From Chlorophyllum brunneum (taxonomy: Eukaryota; Basidiomycota; Agaricomycetes; Agaricales; Agaricaceae), in assembly GCA_963576785.1 (NCBI GenBank), contig OY756140.1, positions 496,001 through 560,000 on the forward strand: a DNA stretch of 64,000 bases, given 5' to 3'. The position numbers and the translations under genes are program-made. Of this stretch, positions 23,444-34,713 are shown one piece after another. Each line of letters starts with the position of its first letter. The first letter of the stretch is position 1. The notes under the pieces are model-generated. The model made no database searches, had not been told where the DNA came from, and saw nothing but the letters and a program-made list of their open reading frames with translations.

Positions 23444-23527
23444 TGCCCCATGGCCCAGCTGGTTAAGGCGTCTGACTGTTAATTCGAAGCAATCAGAAGA
23501 TCGAGAGTTCGAGTCTCTCTGGGGCAG
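23444..23527 (+). tRNA. tRNA-Asn (anticodon GTT) with a 10-nt intron
   Basis: The acceptor TGCCCCA/TGGGGCA forms seven pairs. The D arm is GCCCAGCTGGTTAAGGC. The anticodon stem TCTGA/TCAGA encloses CTGTTA, then about ten intron bases at the canonical position after base 37. The T arm is GAGAG-TTCGAGT-CTCTC, the discriminator is G (as in other tRNA-Asn), and a T-run follows. Confidence 0.93.
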
Positions 23528-23650
23528 TCTTTTTTTCTGTCCTTCCGGTAGGCTCCACAATGAGTGAGAGGACCATTGGTTGGTCAATCCTTGGAGAAAC
23601 ATCGGAGTTGGGAAGGAGCGGGTTGGAGCGGGTGTGAAATTGGGGTCAAG

Positions 23651-23734
23651 TCCACCATGGCCCAGCTGGTTAAGGGTCTGACTGTGATATGTGGAATAAT
23701 CAGAAGATCGAGAGTTCGAGTCTCTTTGGGGCAG
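23651..23734 (+). pseudogene. tRNA-Asn pseudogene
   Basis: Close copy of the tRNA-Asn 124 bases upstream: the D arm and the anticodon 3' stem through the T arm are nearly identical. The acceptor stem has mismatches (TCCACCA against TGGGGCA), the D stem is altered (AAGGG), and the anticodon loop reads CTGTGATATG with a longer insert. No T-run follows. Confidence 0.8.
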
Positions 23735-24143
23735 AGCATCAATTCTGTTCTTGTATTGTTTCCAGAAACGTTGTACGAGCTTGGCGACATGGTTACGCGA
23801 GGTTGCCAGGTAGAGGACACGGCGAGACCCCGAAACACAGAGAGGGATAGAGCGGATACTGTGGACGGGTGCGGATGAGTGTGTTCGCTTCTTGCAGACA
23901 TATGGTAGGTACGAAAACGTTGTGCTCAGGAGTCGCGCTTTGAGGGAACACATGGGACACAGGTGATAAAAGAGGGAGGTGGCAGGGGTCCGTGCAGAAG
24001 GGAGTGTGGCACGGAGTGATGAGGGGGATGGGAAGATTGGGCGACGACTGTCTGTCTCCTCAGCACGTCCCTTGCGTGTCGCGCTCGCTGCTCCCTCTGA
24101 GCAGTCTGCCCTCTCAACTGTCTCAGACTAGCCTTTCCAAGAA

Positions 24144-26037
24144 ATGCACACTCCCACGCCGCCCCGGTCCCCGTCCTCAGTCCCCACCGCACAAGACTTG
24201 GAGACTGATGTAGGTCATGAAGGCCACGCGGACGTTGAACAGCACGGCTCTTCCAGTCCTGCTGTCACACCCAACGGACTCGCCCATCCTCCAAGTTCCG
24301 ACCAGGCGCCTGACCTTGATCAGTCCTCACCTTCTCCCATGCCCCGTTCCGTTCCTGTGACGCGCACCGTCGCCATCATCAAAAACCATGCTCTCCAATA
24401 CCGCTTCGATATCGAGCCTAGAATCCAAGAAGCCAGTTTCGAGGTATGCTCAATTTAATTAATCTTGACGCGTTTTTTTTTTTTGGCCTGACCTCGATCA
24501 CTAGATTGTAAAAGAAAGGCAGATGGAATTTGACGTGGAGACCGACCCAGATACCTTGTACGAACTTTTCGGCGATGATGCAGATTCCCTAGCAGAGTAA
24601 GCTTGTCACAGTTAGCTCAACCAATCCTTCATTCAACAACCCTTTCAGGGGTCCTGTTTGGGTTTATGTTCTCGAGCGCAAACGCGCTGTTGAAGTATGG
24701 AACACTCTCATGGGCGATACAGACCCAGAGACCGCACGCGTCGAAGCTCCCAACTCCCTCCGCGCACTCTACGGCATCTCACACGAACAAAACGCGCTCA
24801 TGGGCTCTCCAGACATTCAAACCGCCGAAATTCAAATTGCTGCCCTTTTTGCTTCTTCCCCACCTTTCCGCACCTCCGATCTCCCATCTGAAGGCGATGA
24901 TATGGGTCGCTATGGTTCCATGCGATCACTTTCGTCATCTGTTCTTGAAGCTCTTCGGGGTGAAGCTGGGTATGCTGCGAGTACCGGCACGGGCGCTTCT
25001 ACCGTTAATGGGAGTAACAAGTCTAATGGAAAACCAACCTTCAAAGCCCGTGCTGTACCCGTTACCAACATTCAACCAGACATCGTTCCCCGCATGACTC
25101 GAGCAGCCGCTCTCCGTATTACTGGTGCAGTCCCAGATACCCGATCACCCAACAGACCACGAGCACCCGTCACACCGGAACGTCATGCGGAAACATTTGC
25201 CAACGTACCTGGACATAAACGATCCTCAACTATCGCTGTCGCATCTACTGCACCACCAGTTATAGCTCCTCGTATGACCAAAGCCGCTTCATTACGAATT
25301 GCTAAAGAGGCTGCTGCTGCCAATGGGAGTCCTAGGTTTGGTAGTCCTAAGATTGGAAGTCCTAGAACCCCACCGGTTAAGAAACGTTCTGTTACGGATG
25401 GTGCTGCGTCGGCTGAGAAAGCCAAGGCTACATTTGAAGGTGTCCCGGGACATAAACGACGAGAGACGATCAGTGTTGCGAGTGTGAGACCACCGACTAT
25501 GGCTCCTAGGTTGAATAAGAGTGCGGCTCTAAGGGCAAGTGGTGGAGCACCACCACCAACTTCATGTATGTCTTTGTTTTTCTAACCTTTCGATCGATCT
25601 TGACTAACAATTCGCGATCGACAGTCAAAGGTTCACCTGCACCTACACTCTCACGAACAAATTCAACCGATTCCACAACTTCAAGACGACACTCTGTACT
25701 ACCACCACCACGTTCATCATCAACACAAACTCAATCAACAACTTCAGCACCCAAAAGACGTGCATCATCAGCTCTTGACATTCGTCCACCTACCAATGGT
25801 TCTATCTCACATACTGGAACAACAAGTCGACCACCAAGTGTAGCTTCACGTCCACGTCCTAGTAGTGTTATGTCACCACCAACAATTGCTCCTAGGACAA
25901 ATAAGAGTGCGGCTTTGAGAGCTGCGAAGATGGAAGCTGAAGCTCAGGCTCAGGCTGTTGCTGCCGCGAAGAAGAAAGCACCTAGAACGTCTAAGCCTCC
26001 CCCTTCGAGTTTTAAGGCTAGTACTGTCTCGACATGA
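24144..26037 (+). CDS. NDPK-fold pseudoenzyme with C-terminal APRxxKxAALR repeats
   Basis: Four exons: 24144-24443, 24505-24596, 24649-25565 and 25625-26037. After a disordered N-terminus, an NDPK-like domain begins at TVAIIKNHALQYRFDIEPRI, continues through EGPVWVYVLERKRAVEVWNTLMGDTDPETARV and SLRALYG, and reaches NALMGSPDIQTAEIQIAALF. In active NDPKs that segment is N-x-x-H-G-S-D; here the catalytic His is Met, so phosphotransfer is unlikely. The C-terminal half is disordered and Ser/Pro/Arg-rich. It carries four copies of P-x-I/V/M-x-PRxxKxAALR-like motif (VPRMTRAAALR, APRMTKAASLR, APRLNKSAALR, APRTNKSAALR) and two of VPGHKR. Convergent with the TauD gene. Cellular role unknown. Confidence 0.85.
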
Positions 26038-26435
26038 TCGAGTCCTTGGTTTTCTTTTTTTTCCTTTTTTTATCCTATTTTATTTTTGGTTGGGTGGATT
26101 TGACTACTGGTGTTGTCGTGTCTGCGGCTTGGAGTTTTTTTTTTTTTTTTTTTTTTGATCTATGGTTATTATTATATTCCTTGCTATCTCATATGTCCCA
26201 TCTCTATCTCTATCTCTCTCTGACATTTATAGGTATTTGTTTTTGTCTATGCTTATGGTACAATCGTAACACCTATGTCACATCTCAGTAAAACTCGCTT
26301 AAAACCAGTAAAAATATGTGTATAATACCCTCCCCCCAACGTCGATTGTGGCAAATATATTGTCAACTCTCAAAAAATACAGAACTAAACCATGACTTTC
26401 ATGATAATACTACACTCGTACAAGATCTATTCCAA

Positions 26436-27850
26436 TCATGCGTATTTCTTAACATCTTCCGTAGTTGGACCCGTCGGCTCATCAGATGCAGCCAAATTGC
26501 ATTGATGGAACGCTCGAACTTGGTCAGGGGTGAATGCTCCAACAACAGTATGAAGAACACCACGGTTGTGAAAAAGTACGAAATCATTCTCTTTCCAGTC
26601 GTGCGGATAAACGAGCTGTCAAGACGAAATCAACTTTCTCTGCAAATCATAACGTTTATATAGCCAACTTACCGGAGGAGCTATTGCTGGACGTTGCATC
26701 TTGTAAAGGATTTCACGAACCTCTTTCAAATCCGTGATATGTGCTCCGTCAGGGTACAGGGCGTCTTTACGATCCGCGCCTTCAGGTAGAGAATCCACAA
26801 TGATTTCTTTCGCTCCACATGGGTGAACCTGGAAATGCAAATGGCCAGTGACAGGATTCTTCCAAGTCTAACAAAAATAGAAAACTGTCAGTATGGCCAA
26901 GAATCCAATTATACACGAGGTTGTTAACGTACGATAGGAAATACTTTGATCTTCGACTCTTCCCAAGGTGGTAACTCCTCCAGTGATAATTCTAGTCCAT
27001 CGCTCTCGATTCCCAGTCCTGTCGACATCGCCCGGGCAGGAGCCATCCATACATAAGGATGAGGCGCATATCTGACCTTGGAACGGACTGCAAGGCTCTT
27101 ATACTCTTTAGGCAACATCTCAAACATGGTCCGTCCGGAAACAAACGCCGTTGTGCCCAAGGGAACACTCAACTTATCTCCTGTCCCATCATCATACCTA
27201 CACGTCTGAGAAGCACCTTGAGGCACTTTCAGACCGTATAGTGTGGTGACTTTGGGTGGGTTAAGGTCATATAGAGCTGCGTCAATGTGCCAGCGATAGT
27301 ATCTTGTGGCTTTGAGTTCGTCTTCAGGCGGTATGCGAGTCTTGTGAAATGTGATGTGGGAAGGATGTTTCAGTTTGGCTTCGGCGAGACCTTCGTGATT
27401 GTAGACGGTACCGTTGCCGATGAGCTGGACTTGAGGCACGCGAGGGATAGTTTTGAGATCAGGGTGCAAGATAGACTGTTTGGTGGATTGAGTCTTGTTA
27501 TTGCCATGTCCATAAGATTCGGATGAAGGATCAAAAAACTAGAAGGACGTCAGTTGAACGTTCTGGTGCCAGAAGATGGGGCGATTACCTTGGTCAATGC
27601 ATATTGTTCTTCGGGTGTAACGACGACATCGCGGAAGAGGAGAGCATCGTACTGTCAGGAATCTAAGTCAAGTTATTAGAAGCAGGCGGTGACGGTGACG
27701 ATGTACCTTGTACAAAGCCTCCTGCACCTCCTTCAGTTGATCAGGTGTCAACTTGCCTGGGTGCAAGCCGACAACTTCACGTCCAAAGTCGGTAAACTTA
27801 GAAGCATCGGCAGAGGCTGGGAGGGGAAGGGGAGTGAGATGGATGGCCAT
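26436..27850 (-). CDS. TauD/TfdA-family Fe(II)/2-oxoglutarate dioxygenase
   Basis: Five exons, 27707-27850, 27589-27651, 26933-27538, 26673-26867 and 26436-26615, all phase 0, give 395 residues. The 2-His-1-carboxylate triad is visible: HID in YYRWHIDAALYD, and the distal His in FVLFHNRGVLHTVVG. The 2OG-binding Arg follows in TPDQVRAFHQCNLA. The family oxidises taurine or other sulfonates or herbicide-like acids using Fe(II), 2-oxoglutarate and O2; the fungal substrate cannot be told. No signal peptide. It is the gene next to block B, and a short fossil of its exon 4/intron 4 lies at 53144-53220 at the end of B', so the duplication once reached into it. Confidence 0.92.
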
Positions 27851-27877
27851 GACGGTAGAGACTGGCTAGGGGACGTG

Positions 27878-27925
27878 GCGGCTTATGTATGTGTGGGGCT
27901 CCAGGCTTATGTATGTGTGGGGCTC
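27878..27925. repeat. 24-bp tandem duplication in the TauD 5' leader
   Basis: Two adjacent copies of a 24-bp unit (core tatgtatgtgtggggctcca) lie about 30-75 bases upstream of the TauD start codon. Confidence 0.85.
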
Positions 27926-28322
27926 CAGATGAATCCAGTTTGAAATCCGTACTGATGCTCCCCAATTGGCACACGGTCCTCGGCACTTGAGCCTGGGATA
28001 TACTTAATGGAAATGGTTATTCCCCTTATCTGTAGAAGCTGCTGCTGCCTCAATTGATCTTATCATCAGTTTCCACCAGAGTCCATCAGGAACTCATCTA
28101 TTCGGTGCCGCGTGGTGGCTTATTAGGATGTCTCTCAGATTTTCCAGAATTTTGATACCGGGATATTGAGTGTCGCGATATATGCATATGATCATGTTAT
28201 GTCAACATTTTGTGCATGGAAGAACGTATGCAGGAGAAGAATGCATAAGGAAGAAAAGCGTAGCCAGTAAGACAAACGGACCACACCGCATAGTACCACG
28301 GCCACTCCCAACCTCTAGCCTT

Positions 28323-28972
28323 TTAGATCGTTGTCTCGTATGGCACGGGTCTCATGGTTTGAGGGGCGTTGTTGGTGATCGACACGACACGGGCTGCCCG
28401 AGGAGTGGCAGGCTTGCGCTTGAGGCTAACACGCTCTGACGCGATAAATGAATAAACATTAACGAAACAGGATGACACTAAACTTACCGCCCTTCTCCCT
28501 AGCAGCGGCGTGTGCGTCATGGTTGGCCTTTACTCGGTCAAGGAACTCCTGACGGCACTTTGAGTGCCTGATGTGCTCGACACGGATGTTGACACGCTTC
28601 TCCATGTAACGGTTGCCGACAACCTTGTAGACGATGACACCAACGGCTGATGGTGTTACATTGTAGATGATGCCGGTTCGTCTAGGATAAACCCAGATAA
28701 GCGTATACGCTTTTCTAAAAGCAGATATAAGCCATACCCATGGTAAAATTTGTGGGGCATGCCCTTTTGCTGAGCAGCGTTGGCCTTGATGTCTACAATG
28801 TCACCAATCCGGAAGTTGGTTAAGTAGGTTGACAATTTGATAGGGCCGTGCTCTAAACGTATCATCTTTCATATGAGAGGTATTATTATTTCAGAATGTA
28901 AAGCTACGCACCCTTGAAGCCACGCTTGAACATGTGGCGCGTACGCGCGCGGTAACCGAACGAGTGCGGCAT
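28323..28972 (-). CDS. RPL21: 60S ribosomal protein eL21 (intact copy)
   Basis: Four exons, 28912-28972, 28738-28852, 28488-28681 and 28323-28435, encode 160 residues, the usual eL21 length. Landmarks: [88 protein letters not shown], and the C-terminal ETTI. All junctions keep frame. Cytosolic large-subunit protein. Transcribed divergently from uS4 with 378 bp between start codons, which suggests a shared promoter for two ribosomal proteins. The B' copy has a one-base deletion at the exon 2 donor. Confidence 0.96.
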
Positions 28973-29350
28973 CTTGTCTCGAGGAGAATGTTAAGGGTCT
29001 GTTCTCGTCCAACACAATCACCCATCCAATCATTCCAGTCCCAAGAACCACCAGTATAATAGAGTTTGCGAGTACGAGAGCGGAGCACACGACGGGGACA
29101 ACGAATCAGTATAGGTTTAGCCTTCCAACAGGTATTTTTACTCACCGTTGAACAGGAGGCCGGAGTCTTGTCGAGTGTGCTGAGGATCGTCAATACAGAG
29201 CGAGGGAGGGGCGGCAAGTTCCGGGTGGCTGCCGTCAGCTGTATAGTTGTGGCTGTGCTTCGAATCCTGAGTAGCGTCCGCCGCCAGTCAGGACCTTGTC
29301 CACCCTTCGACTCAAGCAGCAAGTCCTTCCGAAGGTGAAAATCTAACAAA
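28973..29350. promoter_or_regulatory. Bidirectional promoter between eL21 and uS4
   Basis: 378 bp separate the two ribosomal-protein start codons, so both 5' leaders and promoters must lie here. The region is conserved in B' (51834-52202). I did not identify a named factor site. Confidence 0.6.
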
Positions 29351-30272
29351 ATGCCCAGGTAACGTCTTCTGCAGCCACTGGCACCGTTTCGCTGACGCGA
29401 CTTGCTTCCAGGGCCCCGAGGAATCACAGCAAGACGTGAGTAACAGATATCTAATCCTCAAGATCCACCGCAGGTGGAGGGTGTGCACAGCGCTGACTTG
29501 CTTCATGCCAATTTGTGCCCCCCATTCCCATGCTATTTTGCGTTATACGACCATATTATCTTGGTGTTATACGCAAATGAATCGAACCTTTGTGTTCGTG
29601 CAATCATGGATGATCTAGTTACAAGGTCCCCCGTCGACCTTTCGAGTCCGCTCGTCTCGATGCCGAGCTCAAGGTACATTACCTCATCTTCCGCAATCAT
29701 TGCGTTCTGATGCCATTGAATCAAAGCTTGCCGGCGAATACGGTCTCCGTAACAAGCGTGAAATCTGGCGTATCGCTCTCATCCTCTCCAAAATTCGTCG
29801 TGCTGCTCGTGAGCTTCTCAAGCTCGACGACAAAGATCCCAAGCGTCTCTTTGAGGGTAATGCCCTAATCCGCCGATTGGTCCGTATCGGTGTCCTCGAC
29901 GAGAGCCGCATGCGTCTCGATTACGTGTTGGCTTTGAAGATTGAGGATTTCTTGGAGAGGAGGTTGCAGACTCAGGTGTTCAAGAGTGGTCTCGCTAAGA
30001 GTATCCACCATGCTCGTGTGTTGATCAGGCAAAGGCACATTCGGTGAGTACCCAGCTTGTTGATCTTATGTCCAACCTGATCATGAAATGGTTTTAGTGT
30101 TGGCAAACAAATCGTCAATGTTCCCTCATTCGTCGTCCGTCTCGACTCCCAAAAGCACATCGACTTTGCTCTTACCTCGCCATACGGCGGTGGTCGTCCC
30201 GGTCGTGTCAAGCGCAAGCGTGCTGCTGCTGCTGCCAAGGGCGGTGATGATGGTGAAGAGGAAGATGAGTAA
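29351..30272 (+). CDS. RPS9: 40S ribosomal protein uS4 (Rps9, intact copy)
   Basis: Five exons, 29351-29358, 29412-29435, 29619-29673, 29727-30043 and 30098-30272, encode 192 residues. The first exon is only eight bases (ATGCCCAG). The protein reads [47 protein letters not shown], then the S4 RNA-binding domain ([51 protein letters not shown]) and a Lys/Arg then acidic C-terminus. Small-subunit head protein important for decoding fidelity. Length and motifs are normal. The B' copy carries a TAG in the KREIWR motif, so this is the functional copy. Confidence 0.96.
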
Positions 30273-30541
30273 ACGACTCGACTTCGCATTAATCATCCAC
30301 TTGGCATGTATACCTGGGCGAATGGGCGAAGGTGTAAGCCGTCTATCCTCCCTCAAATGTATTTACTCGATTGTTGGCACTCCGGTAACATGTCGCGCGT
30401 CCTCTTCAATTCACTGCTACTGGTGTTATGTTTTGTATCGTATGACACTTTCAAACCCATATGCTTATGATGCATGCATAACGAAAATGAAATACTTTCA
30501 CTGTTGATACAGCGGTATACATCGCAGAGACACGGAACTTG

Positions 30542-33162
30542 TCAGGAATTACCAGGAGTGAATATCGGGAGAGGGTGGGCTTCCGTGTTGAAAACATAGC
30601 CTGAGGGATGGGTTAGCCAGGGATGCGAAACAGGAGACCAGGTCACGTACGGTCGAACGGAAGGACGTCATCATCAGAAAACAGCAGATAGAGGTACTTG
30701 AGAGTTTCGCTCTGCGGTTACCCACATCAGTATATCCTTCTTCATACACACACAGGCAGCCGAAACCTACCAGGAAAAAGGTCTCCATCTTGTCTTCTTT
30801 CCTAGTCGGTATCTCATCTACATTGATGATAGTAGTATATCCACCACTGTCAATGCGACAGTGCTTCTCAATCGCTTGAAAAATATCCCATCCTCGTTCT
30901 CTGTAGCGTTCATCGCCCGTTAAGCGATAGGCTATGAATAGCGATTCCACGGTTTCCGGGCTGGGAGGAAAGTATTGTCCGAGGGGTTACGGAAGATGGT
31001 AAATGGAGTACTCACCGAAGCATGTAGCGCGCATTGTATGGTGGTAATTCTCCTGGACTGTCCAAATGTGAGCTTGGACGAAAATTCATGGAGGGGTTTG
31101 TCGTACCGAGCGCCCTTAATGTACCAATCTGGGGGAGTATTGAGTATTTCATCCATCCCGTCGCTTAGTATCCTGAAGTGTACAATTTCAGGGGACAAAC
31201 CACTGTGTCATCCCACACATACATCAGTCAAGAAAAGAAAAAAGCCACTTGGTACTAAGCGTACGTAGCGGTATCGTGTGTATGCAAACACGTTTTCAGG
31301 AGTTCGGAACCGGACTTCCAATCGAGTAGGCCGTGCTTGGAAAGTTGGTCTGGACTGGGAGGACGCGAGATTTTGTCGCGGGGGGCCTGGGGGTCGGCGA
31401 ATACTGCGCCAAGCATGAGTGAGCCAGCGAGGAAGCATGTTAGGTGGTCTTGTTTTGGGACGAGGCGCCAGGAACTGTGTGAATTTAGATTTTGCTAGAG
31501 GAAGGATTGGTGAAGATAGACGTACATCTCGCCATTTTCGTGTTGTTCGGGTTGGAGCTCGGATGTGTAGGTATACCCTCCCGCTCTGGTTTTTTGGAAG
31601 AGATGTTCTTGAATGGAGGTCATAGAATCGAGATACATCTAGGCCCGGTGTGAATCGCTGGGGCAGACCGAAGAGTGTTGTAAAATACTTGTTTGTACAT
31701 TGATTCCGTGTAATTCTAACATCAAATCTCAGTTAGGGATGAGGTACGACTTGGAAGGGCAACCCACAGTTTGGATATATTGTTTCCTGGCAAATGGTGA
31801 GCTCGTGAGGAGAGTTTTGAGATACAAAGACATACAGTAAGTATTCGTAGAATGAGTCTGCTCTTGATCCAAGGCGGACGGCGGAGGTGATATATTGACC
31901 ATCTTCAATGCTGCAAGGCGCTAGGTGAGTATCTAGATCTGAGTATTGAGTAGCGCGGCATTCCCACTTCATGAAGATAGAGGCCATTCCATGGGGTAAT
32001 CTTGCTTTGTTGACAACCTCCATAACCTAGAAACTATTAGCCAATCTTACAAACCTCTTAGCAAGGAAGGCCATACCTTCTCGACCTTTTCCCAGTACAC
32101 TGGGTTTCCGGTAACTTCGCTTAGGTACCGAAACTCAAGTTGGAGGGTGCCTACTTCTGCAATGCTCACAAACCCTGGGAAATCAGTGGTTTCATATCCG
32201 TGCTTCTCTGCTAAGTTGACTATGGGAAGGGGTAGACCAGACACGGTTTGGAACACAGGAAGTATTCTGTCCGCAAGGTCGATAGCCTTGCTGAGCAAGA
32301 CGGGGTCTTGACCCGTAAGGTGATATGCTGATAAAAGTCCTCCTAGTACTCGTATGGTCGTCTGTTTGGATATTCCGGCTTAGGTTTGAGAAATCAGGCT
32401 GGCAGGCTACTCACCTCAAAAGTACTAAAAAGACCGTCCACATCAAAAGATATCTTTTGTTCAACCCAATGTCTAGCTCGGTGATATTCCTTATCGAGTC
32501 CCATGATGAGCATTGTATCGAGGCAGTCTACGACGGTGTAACCAATCCCACCAGCCTCGGTAAGGTTCGTGCCTTCGTGGCTCATAGGATGGTATTCATC
32601 TGCACCCATAGCATCGCGTTCTAGTTAATTATTAGAGCAAGCTTAAGGAGAAAGTATCCGGACCAGGGGACGGTCTTACCATATGCTAGCCAAGCATGCT
32701 ACCCAGAAATAGGTGCGAGTGAGTTCTAAGGGGCTTGGATTCGAATACATTAGAATACCTTGAATGCCTGAACTACGGCTTGCTGTCGCGTGACGTCTGC
32801 CTGCAGAGTCAAGGCGGTAGACCGGGGGTTCTCAACCAACGGAGCTATGTCCCAATGCTCAGAGAAGCCTATCCAGTCGTTGATTAGGCCAAGTAGGACT
32901 CGAGGTTGCTAAAATTCAAGGTATGCATTCAGTGGTTTGCGGAATTGGTGGTGATGACAACTTACAAGGTAGGTATAGACTGCGAGACATAAGACTAGTA
33001 GGCTCCAGAAATGCTTGGAAAGAAGTTCAAACGCCGGCCAAGTCGCGTTGCTTTCCTGTCGTTATGTGAGCTATGGTTCATTGCAAAGAATTTGACTCGC
33101 ACCTTTAGAGATTTGTTTGCATTATGGTTCACTTTAGTTGCTCGTTTTTTCGCCTGGCTCAT
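30542..33162 (-). CDS. GH47 class I alpha-1,2-mannosidase (complete copy)
   Basis: Multi-exon gene starting MSQAKKRATKVNHNANKSLK, with a short basic cytoplasmic N-terminus. A signal-anchor helix (FWSLLVLCLAVYTYL) follows, making a type II ER/Golgi membrane enzyme. The catalytic domain shows DEYHPMSHEGTNLTEAGGIGYTVVDCLDTMLIMGL, AEVGTLQLEFRYLSEVTG, RPETVESLFIAYRLTGDERY, KEDKMETFFL...ETLKYLYLLFSDDD, and the Ca-binding FNTEAHPLPIF end. It trims alpha-1,2-mannose from N-glycans. About ten introns of about 50 nt; not all borders were fixed. Only its C-terminal part is duplicated in B'. Confidence 0.9.
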
Positions 33163-34048
33163 CAAGTAGATTAGGCAAGAGTATAAAGAGAGTGCTAGAC
33201 AGCATCACAACGGAATTGTGTTCTGTCACTAAGCATCAGGATGGCTGTGAGTGTGATCTGAGTTGTGATGCGCGATCCAAATTTAGATGCCGGTTGATGC
33301 GTGCCGAAGTTCAAACGTTCAAGCCTAAATTCGAGTGTTAAATGTCAAACGCTTTGCCTCAAACCAACAAGTCTGTCTCAGTACCGGACATTTCCTGCAT
33401 CTAGGCTCGGATAATTTGGATGCTTTAGTCATGCCTTTTCCAAGCCTATCATCAGAGTCAAGGTATCGAAGACTGCAGCCTGGGTGAGAACGGGGCTCTA
33501 CAGGATTGGCGCCGCCCCAGCACCATAGATCTCTTTACTGCTGTACTCGTCGCGCAGGCTCGATGCAATACTGGGGCTCTGGAACTCTGGTGCCTGTATC
33601 TGTATCGCTGGGGTGGCACTGCAAGGAACCTGGTAGGATATTTGTACTACGCCGTCTTGGTTTAGTGTCTTTCCCTCGATATTGGGTTCGGTCGGAAAGA
33701 TTCCCATTGGTCAAAATATTGCCTTACCTATGGTACCTCACTGGGCCGAGCCGTCCTACGGTCGCGCTCACGGGAAATTCCCAGGAGGGTATTCTTTTAA
33801 CATCCTTGTCAATTTATTTATTTTACCAATCCCGACTATCCGAGTCTCGTTAACACGGTTTTGAACGACGACGAACAAGGATCAATCGGTAGGTACCTCT
33901 TCTAGCTCTTTTTCTTTTCATCTGATCGGGCTGGGCGTCCTCGGGACATCGTCGCGACAAACCTTCCAGGAGAACCTGATGACCTCAGAAAATGGTATAA
34001 AAGCTAGCGATTTGTCCCCCTGTCCTCTCAGCGAAAGTCACAAAAGAA
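33163..34048. other. Intergenic; no supported gene
   Basis: Promoter region of GH47 and of the DPBB gene. A 69-codon minus-strand frame (33498-33707) ending GAGAAPIL and overlapping plus-strand frames have no recognised features. A TATA-like tataaaagc lies at about 33995-34003, some 50 bases before the DPBB start. Confidence 0.4.
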
Positions 34049-34552
34049 ATGTATTCCAAATCCTCTCTATTTTCTCTCGTCTTTGCAGTCATTGGATTTG
34101 CCAACGCCCAAGTATTCAGCGGCGATGGTTTGTGCGCTGTTTGAAATGCCAATAAGCACCGCTAATACCATCTTGTATAGGAACCTTTTACCACCCTGGG
34201 GTATGTGCTACTCCGGAACTACGGTAACCTCATCGTTGAATGACATCTATAGCTCGGTTCTTGTGGACTAGTTCATACCGACAGTGATTTCATTGCCGCA
34301 CTGAATGCCCCTCAATATGATCAGGCTCCCCCTTGCGGCAGAAGGATCCGCGTAACTTGTGAGCCATTCTCGTATGTTCCGATGTACTAGTGACTTACGT
34401 CTCCGACAGTTCAAGGAAGGTCTGTCGACGTCACCATTGTCGATCGTTGCGCTGGGTGCTCTTTCGGAGATGTTGACCTGTCTCCCACCGCTTTCGCCGC
34501 GATCAGCGACCCCAGTGCTGGGCGTATCCCCATCACCTGGCAGTATATCTAA
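34049..34552 (+). CDS. Small secreted double-psi beta-barrel protein, divergent paralogue
   Basis: Exons 34049-34127, 34181-34200, 34253-34358 and 34410-34552 have the same lengths (79, 20, 106, 143 nt) and phases as the DPBB genes at 6193 and 43002. A signal peptide (SLFSLVFAVIGFANA) is followed by FSGDGTFYHPGLGSCG, PPCGRRIRVTFQGRSVDVTIVDRCAGCSFGDVDLSPTAF and a closing IPITWQYI. Cysteines of the barrel are conserved; overall identity to the other two is much lower, so this is an older paralogue. Secreted, expansin/RlpA-like fold; function not shown. Confidence 0.88.
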
Positions 34553-34713
34553 ATCTTCCAATTGTTTAGAAACGAGTATTTCTACCTGAAAGCTGCTTCC
34601 ATGTACTATGCTCTGTGAAAAGAATAATAAACAACAAAGAACAACATGGGTACACATGCCATCACCATGTCGTCACCCTTGCAACTCGTCGTCAAAGCCT
34701 GAGAGCCTGAAGC

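Larger units (their letters stand above)
28030..32063 (+). repeat. Inverted segmental duplication, block B (pairs with 49116-53143)
   Basis: Matches the reverse complement of 49116-53143 over eL21, uS4 and the C-terminal part of the GH47 gene including introns and intergenic DNA. Borders read by eye: at 32063 (tgctaagaggtttg on the minus strand) where 49116 starts, and near 28030 (cagcagcagcttct) where B' jumps into a TauD fragment. Identity is high but not complete. Confidence 0.92.

Noticed and set aside
26130..26157. Long T-run as a Pol III terminator
   Set aside because: No RNA gene precedes it; it lies in the 3' region of the NDPK-like gene.
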